Source: Dehalococcoidia bacterium | GTDB lineage: Bacteria; Chloroflexota; Dehalococcoidia; Tepidiformales; Tepidiformaceae | Length of the DNA stretch: 5,095 nucleotides | Assembly (NCBI GenBank): GCA_023228745.1 | Contig: JALOAP010000256.1 | Location: forward strand, 1-5,095 | Direction of reading: 5' to 3' | Shown: positions 1 to 4,653 of the stretch, in pieces | Layout: every line of letters starts with the position of its first letter | How positions within the stretch are numbered: the stretch's first letter is position 1 | The notes under the pieces: model-generated | What the model was told of the DNA's origin: nothing | The model's input: only the letters and a program-made list of their open reading frames with translations | Databases searched by the model: none | Program-made: the position numbers and the translations under genes

Positions 1-173
1 AATACGGATATAAGGGAGACGTAAACTACCGGATGATTTCTACCTTTGCCCCGACTGTTGGAAATTATGTTAAATATGAGAATGAATATTATTTAATCGT
101 TCGGGTGATAACCACAAAACCGAGAAAGAGAATCCATCATTACGAAACCTTGCTCGCCATCTACCGGCCATGA
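1..173 (+). CDS. Probable head-closure / head-tail adaptor protein, C-terminal part
   Basis: This open frame enters from the left edge (first full codon at position 3) and ends at TGA 171-173, giving the last 56 residues of a protein. The visible part is rich in Tyr and beta-branched residues. It has the pattern of a small beta-barrel: a Gly-Asn-Tyr-Val stretch, then a Glu-Tyr-Tyr-Leu-Ile-Val strand, a basic Lys-Pro-Arg-Lys-Arg turn, and a closing Tyr-Glu-Thr-Leu-Leu-Ala strand. Phage head-closure proteins of the SPP1 gp16 / head-tail joining type look like this and sit just upstream of an HK97 gp10-like gene, as here. In that family the protein forms a ring that closes the portal after DNA packaging and provides the tail docking site. 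The call rests mainly on position and on the general beta-rich pattern, since the N-terminus is missing. Its stop overlaps the next start as ATGA (170-173), so the two genes are probably translationally coupled. Confidence 0.5.
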   Translation, partial: YGYKGDVNYRMISTFAPTVGNYVKYENEYYLIVRVITTKPRKRIHHYETLLAIYRP

Positions 174-754
174 TCAAAATTAAGGTGAAGGGTTTAGACA
201 AGGTTCTCTTGGAAATCGACAAATGGCAAAAAGAGACCGAGAGAGTTTTAGATAATGCAGTCTTAGAATCGGCGGTTTATACCAGAGACGAAGCGGTGAA
301 AAACATTTCCCGTAAATATCCTGAAGGGGCAGTTGATACTGGAATTTTAAAAAGTTCATTGAGCTACCAGAAAGACCCGATACGGCCTCATGTGTACCGA
401 GTAGGGGCTATCGGGAGAAATGCTGACATTGCCAACCGCTACGCTAAAGCAGTTGAAGTGGGAAGACGACCGGGAACCATGCCTCCGGTTGGAGATTCTC
501 CACAGGAAGGTTTATGGCGGTGGGTTATGCGACATAGCTGGTATAATCCGGCCTCGGTAAAAAGAGGCGGGAACCCATCGGCTTTTCAACTTTCACGAAA
601 CAAAGAAAAAAGAATCAAACAGGCTAAATCGATCGCCTTTTTAATTGCCAGAAAGATTAAAGAAAAGGGAACCAAGCCTCGACCGTATCTTATCCCAGCT
701 TATAACAAAGGTGTTGTTTACCTCATACAAAAAATGGATAACACGCTGACATGA
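170..754 (+). CDS. HK97 gp10-like neck / tail-completion protein
   Basis: A 194-residue protein with the hallmarks of the HK97 gp10 family: an N-terminal amphipathic segment (about residues 8-48), a Val-Asp-Thr-Gly motif at 55-58 followed by Leu-Lys-Ser-Ser, a Tyr-Ala-Lys-Ala-Val-Glu-Val-Gly strand at 91-98, and a C-terminal Pro-Arg-Pro-Tyr-Leu-Ile-Pro-Ala motif at 170-177. These proteins act at the head-tail interface or in tail completion and are normally encoded between the head-closure and tail-terminator genes, exactly as here. The family is often nearer 110-160 residues. The extra length lies in a Gly/Pro/Trp-rich and basic insertion at about 99-155. The ATG at 170 is chosen because it overlaps the upstream stop (ATGA) and no strong Shine-Dalgarno site precedes it, which suggests coupling. 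Its own stop overlaps the next start in the same way. Confidence 0.82.
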   Translation: MIKIKVKGLDKVLLEIDKWQKETERVLDNAVLESAVYTRDEAVKNISRKYPEGAVDTGILKSSLSYQKDPIRPHVYRVGAIGRNADIANRYAKAVEVGRRPGTMPPVGDSPQEGLWRWVMRHSWYNPASVKRGGNPSAFQLSRNKEKRIKQAKSIAFLIARKIKEKGTKPRPYLIPAYNKGVVYLIQKMDNTLT

Positions 755-1134
755 AAAAAGTCAAAGAAGCAGTTTATAACTCACTCACCACAGACGCAAC
801 CTTAACCTCGCTGTTGGGAACCGGATACCGGGTGTTTTCCTTCTGGCCTGAAGTTCTATCAGAATACCCCTCGATCACCTTCTTTGAGGTTTCTACAATC
901 AGAGAACCAGCCCGTGACATCTGGCGTTCAACCTATCAAATAGACGTTTGGGGAAAACCTCAAGACGATGTGGATTCAATCGCTGAAAGAATTGTTAAAC
1001 TCTTTGACGGTCAAACCTTAAGTTTAGGAACGGTTGATAACTGTTTTGGTGGAAGGGTTGAAAACATTGGTGAGGATTCTGACGGTGAAATTAAACGAAG
1101 AATAATTGATGTAACATTTTTCTCTTTACTATAG
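751..1134 (+). CDS. DUF3168-like tail terminator (tail completion) protein
   Basis: A 127-residue protein whose layout fits the DUF3168 / lambda gpU-like tail terminators. It has an N-terminal helix with Ala-Val-Tyr-Asn-Ser-Leu at 7-12, a Thr/Leu-rich turn, a Tyr-Pro-Ser-Ile-Thr-Phe-Phe-Glu strand at 39-46, a Tyr-Gln-Ile-Asp-Val-Trp-Gly strand at 62-68, a helix containing Ala-Glu-Arg-Ile-Val-Lys-Leu-Phe-Asp-Gly at 78-87, and a final strand ending Val-Thr-Phe-Phe-Ser-Leu-Leu. In the family these proteins form a ring that stops tail-tube growth and joins the tail to the head. The position between an HK97 gp10-like gene and the tail tube gene is the classical one. Translation probably depends on coupling, because the start sits in an ATGA overlap with the upstream stop and the upstream sequence is a poor ribosome binding site. 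Confidence 0.8.
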   Translation: MKKVKEAVYNSLTTDATLTSLLGTGYRVFSFWPEVLSEYPSITFFEVSTIREPARDIWRSTYQIDVWGKPQDDVDSIAERIVKLFDGQTLSLGTVDNCFGGRVENIGEDSDGEIKRRIIDVTFFSLL

Positions 1135-1137
1135 CAC

Positions 1138-1143
1138 AGGAGG
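1138..1143 (+). promoter_or_regulatory. Strong ribosome binding site for the tail tube gene
   Basis: AGGAGG lies 9 bases before the ATG at 1153. It is the only perfect consensus Shine-Dalgarno site with ideal spacing in the window. The two genes before it rely on stop/start overlaps, so this site fits the need for many tail tube subunits per virion. It also fixes the start at 1153. Confidence 0.85.
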
Positions 1144-1152
1144 CAGAAATAA

Positions 1153-1653
1153 ATGGCCTACACAACAAATGCAGATGATCTGTTATTAGGAACCGGCAGG
1201 CTTGAATTTGCCGGAAATGATTTAGGATATTTTGAAGGGGCAACCCTTTCTATAACTCGTGAAGAATTAGAACACCTATCAGGATGGCCGAGACGGCCGG
1301 ATGCAACGGTTATTACTGCTCAATCAGCTACCTTTAGTGCAACCTTGCATGAATTCAATTGGGCGAACTTAGAAGCCGCATTGGGAGTAGCCTCAAGTGA
1401 TGGGAAAATCACTTTTGGAAACCTATCGGCCGTTACTGACGCAACTTTGGAATTGTGGATACCCAAGAAAGACGCTCAGGATGGAAGTTTGGTTATCCAT
1501 CTCTACAAAGCTCAAATCTCGCAAGGATTTGATATTTCTTTCAGTGATACCGAATGGCAGGGGTTGCCAGTAAGTTTTAAAGCTCTGGCCGATCCTTCTA
1601 ATTCGTATGCTTTAGGGTATGTGTTGTTAACCACGACAACTTGTGTAGCATAA
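1153..1653 (+). CDS. Major tail protein (tail tube subunit)
   Basis: A 166-residue, beta-rich protein in the position of the major tail subunit, right after the tail terminator. Visible features fit the tail tube fold: a Gly-Arg-Leu-Glu-Phe strand at 15-19, a Gly-Ala-Thr-Leu-Ser-Ile strand at 29-34 followed by charged Thr-Arg-Glu-Glu-Leu-Glu, a Ser-Ala-Thr-Phe-Ser-Ala-Thr-Leu-His-Glu strand at 58-67, a short helix Asn-Leu-Glu-Ala-Ala-Leu-Gly at 72-78, and a late Leu-Pro-Val-Ser-Phe-Lys-Ala-Leu-Ala-Asp segment at 138-147. Tail tube proteins polymerise as stacked hexamers that form the DNA channel. No Ig-like C-terminal domain is present. The protein ends with four consecutive threonines (160-163) and then Cys-Val-Ala. 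The gene has a consensus ribosome binding site and is followed by an intrinsic terminator, both consistent with high-level expression. I recognise the family by pattern and context, not by a database match. Confidence 0.75.
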   Translation: MAYTTNADDLLLGTGRLEFAGNDLGYFEGATLSITREELEHLSGWPRRPDATVITAQSATFSATLHEFNWANLEAALGVASSDGKITFGNLSAVTDATLELWIPKKDAQDGSLVIHLYKAQISQGFDISFSDTEWQGLPVSFKALADPSNSYALGYVLLTTTTCVA

Positions 1654-1656
1654 CGG

Positions 1657-1685
1657 GAGCGGAGTAAAACTCTCCGCTCTTTTTT
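1657..1685 (+). terminator. Rho-independent terminator after the tail tube gene
   Basis: A perfect 8-base-pair GC-rich stem (GAGCGGAG at 1657-1664 with CTCCGCTC at 1672-1679) encloses a 7-base loop and runs straight into a six-T tract (1680-1685). After one A come three more Ts. It begins 3 bases after the tail tube stop. The reverse strand lacks a T tract after the hairpin, so it should act on rightward transcription only. It separates the structural genes from the glycosyltransferase/methyltransferase genes downstream. Confidence 0.9.
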
Positions 1686-1689
1686 ATTT

Positions 1690-1696
1690 GGAGGAG
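1690..1696 (+). promoter_or_regulatory. Ribosome binding site for the glycosyltransferase gene
   Basis: GGAGGAG lies immediately upstream of the ATG at 1699. The spacing is short: 2 bases from the last G, or 4 to 5 bases from the GGAGG/GAGG core. Nothing between the terminator T tract and this site resembles a promoter. Confidence 0.7.
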
Positions 1697-1698
1697 AA

Positions 1699-3228
1699 AT
1701 GAAAAAAACGAGGGTATTAATCGCTTCACCAATTCGACAGAAACCGAACATTTTAAAAGAATTTTTACAATCCTTATCTGAACTCGATCACGGTGATTTA
1801 CAGGTTGACTATTTCTTTGTTGACGACAACGAAGCGTCTCAATCCTGGTATCAGTTACAGGAGTTTAAACGTGAAGGATGTAACGTTCATATTGAAACTG
1901 TATCCGAGACGAAAACCGCTTGGAAGTGCGACAACGAAACCCATCATTGGAATCGTGAAACAGTTGATCGAGTTACACGACATAAAAACAAACAAATTCA
2001 ATATGCCTTAAAGAATAAATACGATTATATCTTTTTCTTAGATTCTGATTTAGTTTTACATCCCAATACCCTTTTACACTTACTTAGCTTAGACCTCGAT
2101 ATTGTTTCAGAAATTTTCTGGACTCAATGGACGAAAGACACTGCAGAACTCCCCAATATTTGGAAGTATGATAATTATATTTTTGACATCTATGAAATTG
2201 GAAGAAAAACGCAAGAAGAATCATTACAAAGTTCTATCCAATGGGTGAATCAACTTAGAGTCCCAGGAGTGTATGATGTCGGGGGTTTGGGAGCTTGTAC
2301 GCTCATTAAAAGAAGGGTATTAGAACAGGGGGTTGATTTTAGCCGAATCTCCAATATCAGTTTTGCCGGTGAAGACCGCCATTTTTGCATTCGGGCAGTA
2401 GTTCACGGGTTTAAACTCAAAGTAGATACTAATTATCCATGTTTTCATATTTACCGAGAAGAATACTTGCCGAACGTTGAAAAATGGAAAGAACGAAACC
2501 GAATTTGGGATAAAAGAATTGTCAAACCTCAAGGAAATAAATTGTGTCTTACAATGCTGGTTCGCAATGAAGCCAATCGTTATTTGCGAGAAGTTTTGGA
2601 ATCAGCTAAAAAATATATTCATTGTGCGGTCATTTTGGATGATGCCTCCGAAGATGATACCGTCAAAGTATGCCGGGAAGTCCTAAACGATATACCATTA
2701 AACCTTGTATCAAATCAAATACCTGGATTTAGTAATGAAATAGCCTTACGGAAACAACTCTGGAACTTAGCCTTAGAATCGAAAGCAGAATGGTTTTTAC
2801 TTTTAGACGCTGATGAAATCTTTGAACCGAAAGCAGAAATTGAAATACCAAAACTCATCAATCAAACTTACTGTGATACCTGGACTTTCCGGCTCTATGA
2901 CATGTGGGATGAAAGCCATTATCGAGAAGATCATCTCTGGAATGCCCATCTCACTTATCGACCCTTCTTAATCCGCTATCAGCCGAATTTTGAATATCAG
3001 TGGAATGAGACGCCCTTGCACTGTGGACGAATGCCAGTGAATGTTACTTATTTACCGACTTATAGAAGCGATCTAAAAATCAAACATTTAGGCTGGATGA
3101 CAAAAGAAGATCGAATCAAGAAATACTTTTTCTATGCCGAGCGTGACCCAAAGGGAGAGTGGGGAATACCGGCTCAATATCAATCAATTTTAGATAAAAA
3201 TCCACGATTAAAATTATGGGAGGAGTAG
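1699..3228 (+). CDS. Tandem two-domain glycosyltransferase (two GT-A / GT2-like domains)
   Basis: A 509-residue protein that appears to contain two nucleotide-sugar-dependent transferase domains. Domain 1 (about 1-265) begins with a beta strand and Ala-Ser-Pro-Ile-Arg-Gln at 9-14. It then has Phe-Val-Asp-Asp-Asn at 40-44, a DxD-type Asp-Ser-Asp at 115-117 within a Phe-Phe-Leu-Asp-Ser-Asp-Leu strand, and a Gly-Glu-Asp at 224-226, a likely catalytic-base region, followed by His-Ile-Tyr at 250-252. Domain 2 (about 280-480) restarts with a GT2-type strand, Leu-Val-Arg-Asn-Glu-Ala at 287-292. It continues with Leu-Asp-Asp-Ala-Ser-Glu-Asp-Asp-Thr at 313-321, and Leu-Leu-Leu-Asp-Ala-Asp-Glu at 367-373 carries its own DxD motif. 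There is no signal peptide or membrane segment, so it should act in the cytoplasm. The family transfers sugars from nucleotide donors using a metal bound by DxD; donor and acceptor are not readable here. The gene opens a tightly packed cassette with three methyltransferase-like genes. Two linked activities, such as adding a first sugar and then extending it, are plausible. Alternatively, one domain may only bind substrate. Confidence 0.88.
   Translation: MKKTRVLIASPIRQKPNILKEFLQSLSELDHGDLQVDYFFVDDNEASQSWYQLQEFKREGCNVHIETVSETKTAWKCDNETHHWNRETVDRVTRHKNKQIQYALKNKYDYIFFLDSDLVLHPNTLLHLLSLDLDIVSEIFWTQWTKDTAELPNIWKYDNYIFDIYEIGRKTQEESLQSSIQWVNQLRVPGVYDVGGLGACTLIKRRVLEQGVDFSRISNISFAGEDRHFCIRAVVHGFKLKVDTNYPCFHIYREEYLPNVEKWKERNRIWDKRIVKPQGNKLCLTMLVRNEANRYLREVLESAKKYIHCAVILDDASEDDTVKVCREVLNDIPLNLVSNQIPGFSNEIALRKQLWNLALESKAEWFLLLDADEIFEPKAEIEIPKLINQTYCDTWTFRLYDMWDESHYREDHLWNAHLTYRPFLIRYQPNFEYQWNETPLHCGRMPVNVTYLPTYRSDLKIKHLGWMTKEDRIKKYFFYAERDPKGEWGIPAQYQSILDKNPRLKLWEE
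3218..3225 (+). promoter_or_regulatory. Ribosome binding site for the small Cys-rich gene
   Basis: GGGAGGAG lies inside the last codons of the glycosyltransferase gene and 3 bases before the ATG at 3229, which follows the TAG stop with no gap. This supports the small open frame as a real gene. The short spacing copies that in front of the glycosyltransferase gene. Confidence 0.7.
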
Positions 3229-3426
3229 ATGAATAATATCAAAACGTGTTTTTGTGTAGGCCCTGAAAATTGCAAAGACGTTGATTGCCCAATTGTAAGA
3301 GAATATTTAATTCAATTAGGAATAATGCAAAGAAAAGATGTAGTAATGGACGAAAAAAAATATAAAGAATGGCTCAATAGGGCTATATCTATTAACTGTT
3401 CAGCGAATGCTTATGTTACAGGATAG
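3229..3426 (+). CDS. Small Cys-rich protein of unknown function
   Basis: A 65-residue protein that I do not recognise. Its N-terminal third carries four cysteines, C7, C9, C15 and C20, in a C-x-C-x5-C-x4-C pattern, and a fifth is at C57. Such spacing could bind a zinc ion or an iron-sulfur cluster, but the site is too short to be sure. The middle (about 22-50) looks helical and highly charged. There is no signal peptide or membrane segment. The gene starts directly after the glycosyltransferase stop, behind a good ribosome binding site, and its end overlaps the next gene by 20 bases. It contains a run of eight A bases at 3353-3360, a possible slippage site. It could be an independent small protein, an accessory to its neighbours, or the N-terminal piece of a longer protein split by a frameshift from the following methyltransferase-like gene. 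Confidence 0.65.
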   Translation: MNNIKTCFCVGPENCKDVDCPIVREYLIQLGIMQRKDVVMDEKKYKEWLNRAISINCSANAYVTG

Positions 3427-4036
3427 ACCCTTTGGAGATAGGGCATTTCACGGTGACGAGTATCTTCTCCGGTTAGTGGATTGTCTTATATCTGGATGTA
3501 ATCTTTTTGTTGAAACCGGAACCCATCGAGGAGATACTTTGGCTTATGTTGTTCACAATTACCCTCATTGTTATTCAATAGGATGTGAGCCGAACAGAGA
3601 ATATACAAAAGAGGCTATAGCAAAAATTAAAGAAAAGGAAAATTTTTATATTGCCCTTGTTACGTCTCAAGAATTTTTACCATTTTTAGGCTTTGCAGAA
3701 ATTCAAGACCAAAAAAACTTATTTTGGTTAGACGCTCACGGCCACGGCTTCGATTGGCCGTTGGCTTTTGAGGTTGAATTTATCACCTATCACTACAATA
3801 AATCCTTTATCCTCATTGATGACTTTCAGGTTCCTGGAAAACCGCAGTTTTCCTACGACATCAGTACTGGGCGAGAGTGTTCCTACCAGACCATAAAACA
3901 GCACATTAAGAACGGGTATCAGGTCTATTATCCGGCTTACACTGAGAGAACCTCGAAAACTATGAATTTAGTTGGGTGGGGATTGTTGGTAAAGGATTGG
4001 GAGGTACCCGAGGAGTTAAAAGATATTCTATGTTGA
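3407..4036 (+). CDS. Methyltransferase-like Rossmann-fold protein (FkbM/TylF-like pattern)
   Basis: A 209-residue protein with a class I SAM-methyltransferase-like order of motifs. A first strand and glycine loop, Phe-Val-Glu-Thr-Gly-Thr-His-Arg-Gly, lies at 34-42. A second strand ends in Glu at 61 (Ser-Ile-Gly-Cys-Glu-Pro-Asn), where an acidic residue usually binds the SAM ribose. A Phe-Trp-Leu-Asp-Ala-His-Gly motif follows at 106-112, and an Ile-Leu-Ile-Asp-Asp-Phe strand at 135-140. Glu-Thr-Gly in the first loop and the paired Leu-Asp-x-His and Ile-Asp-Asp motifs resemble FkbM- or macrocin-O-methyltransferase-like enzymes, many of which methylate sugars using metal-binding Asp residues. 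The substrate is unknown. The ATG at 3407 is the first available start and a second lies at 3413. Neither has a clear ribosome binding site, so translation probably depends on the overlapping upstream gene. No alternative start fits downstream without losing the N-terminal helix. It may lack activity or have a related non-methylating function. Confidence 0.7.
   Translation: MLMLQDRPFGDRAFHGDEYLLRLVDCLISGCNLFVETGTHRGDTLAYVVHNYPHCYSIGCEPNREYTKEAIAKIKEKENFYIALVTSQEFLPFLGFAEIQDQKNLFWLDAHGHGFDWPLAFEVEFITYHYNKSFILIDDFQVPGKPQFSYDISTGRECSYQTIKQHIKNGYQVYYPAYTERTSKTMNLVGWGLLVKDWEVPEELKDILC
4010..4015 (+). promoter_or_regulatory. Candidate ribosome binding site for the second methyltransferase gene
   Basis: GAGGAG, inside the end of the preceding gene, lies 14 bases before the ATG at 4030. 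The spacing is longer than ideal, but it is the only purine-rich site near this start. It favours 4030 over the longer in-frame ATG at 3976, which would overlap the upstream gene by 61 bases and add 18 residues that look like shadow translation. Confidence 0.4.
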
Positions 4037-4653
4037 CTTCACGCTTTTTTACCACCTCAGACGAACACGTTGATACCTTTGTTTATCCTATCCCTGAACT
4101 ATGGTGGTCCCGAATTTATGAGTACCCCTGGGCCGGTCATTTTGCTGAACCCCATCATGTGGCTTTAGATGCCGGTTGCGGAATTGAACATCCGTTTAAA
4201 TTTGCATTAGCCGGAGTATGTAAACAGGTTCACGCCTGTGATATTGACCCAAATATCATTAATGAAAAATTCATAATCGAGACCGTAAAAAATGGATTTA
4301 ACTTTGACGTAACCGAATTAAACGGAAATATTTATTATAAAATCTGTGACCTTGGGAATCTTGACTATCCCGATCATTCTTTCGATCGAGTGTTTTGTAT
4401 TTCAGTTTTAGAACATTGTCATACTTCAAAATATTTATCCATCTTAAAGGAGTTCAAGCGAGTATTAAAAGAGGATGGATTAATTATTCTCACCTTTGAT
4501 GTTCCTACTCATAACCTGTTAGGATTACTTCCTCAGCTTATGGGAGAAACAGGGTTGACCTTTGCCGGAGGGTTTAATAACCAGAAGCCGGAAAATGCCA
4601 TATATGGCGTGGGGTTAAATGTGTTTAGAGCGGTATTAAAATATGAGCTATAA
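4030..4653 (+). CDS. Class I SAM-dependent methyltransferase
   Basis: A 207-residue protein from the chosen start, with the core of a methyltransferase-11-type domain. Motif I, Ala-Leu-Asp-Ala-Gly-Cys-Gly, lies at 45-51. The acidic end of strand 2 follows (His-Ala-Cys-Asp-Ile-Asp at 68-73), then a Cys-Asp-Leu-Gly-Asn-Leu segment at 106-111. The post-core block Asp-His-Ser-Phe-Asp-Arg-Val-Phe-Cys-Ile-Ser-Val-Leu-Glu-His at 115-129 is typical of the family, as is the Glu-Phe-Lys-Arg-Val-Leu-Lys-Glu-Asp-Gly turn at 141-150 before a hydrophobic strand. The N-terminal Trp/Tyr/Pro-rich region (about 18-35) may recognise the substrate. Members methylate sugars, lipids, small molecules or proteins, and the substrate cannot be read from the motifs. 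The start at 4030 gives a 7-base overlap with the preceding stop. The longer frame from 3976 is less likely. The C-terminus is short: the family's last strands appear reduced after residue 160, so the protein may be compact or slightly truncated. Confidence 0.82.
   Translation: MLTSRFFTTSDEHVDTFVYPIPELWWSRIYEYPWAGHFAEPHHVALDAGCGIEHPFKFALAGVCKQVHACDIDPNIINEKFIIETVKNGFNFDVTELNGNIYYKICDLGNLDYPDHSFDRVFCISVLEHCHTSKYLSILKEFKRVLKEDGLIILTFDVPTHNLLGLLPQLMGETGLTFAGGFNNQKPENAIYGVGLNVFRAVLKYEL

Noticed and set aside
1560..1656. Possible promoter for the cassette inside the 3' end of the tail tube gene
   Set aside because: A TTGCCA-like and some TATG-like hexamers occur, but none are paired at about 17 bases with good matches to both elements.
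1657..1679. Hairpin considered as an attachment site or operator instead of a terminator
   Set aside because: The GC-rich stem, short loop and immediate T tract fit intrinsic termination fully. No second copy of the sequence or neighbouring integrase is present in the window.
1512..1751. Antisense open frame of 79 codons across the tail tube end and terminator
   Set aside because: It runs opposite to two well-supported genes and through the terminator hairpin, has no ribosome binding site, and its translation has no recognisable domain pattern.
1793..2686. Short alternative-frame open frames inside the glycosyltransferase gene (1793-2011, 2477-2686, and 2320-2532 on the minus strand)
   Set aside because: All fall within the continuous 509-codon glycosyltransferase, which has conserved motifs throughout. 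The short frames show no motifs or ribosome binding sites.
3976..4029. Longer start for the second methyltransferase, adding 18 residues
   Set aside because: The added residues (Gly/Arg-rich) lie wholly within the preceding coding sequence and read like out-of-frame translation. The ATG at 4030 gives a normal 7-base overlap and a purine-rich site upstream.
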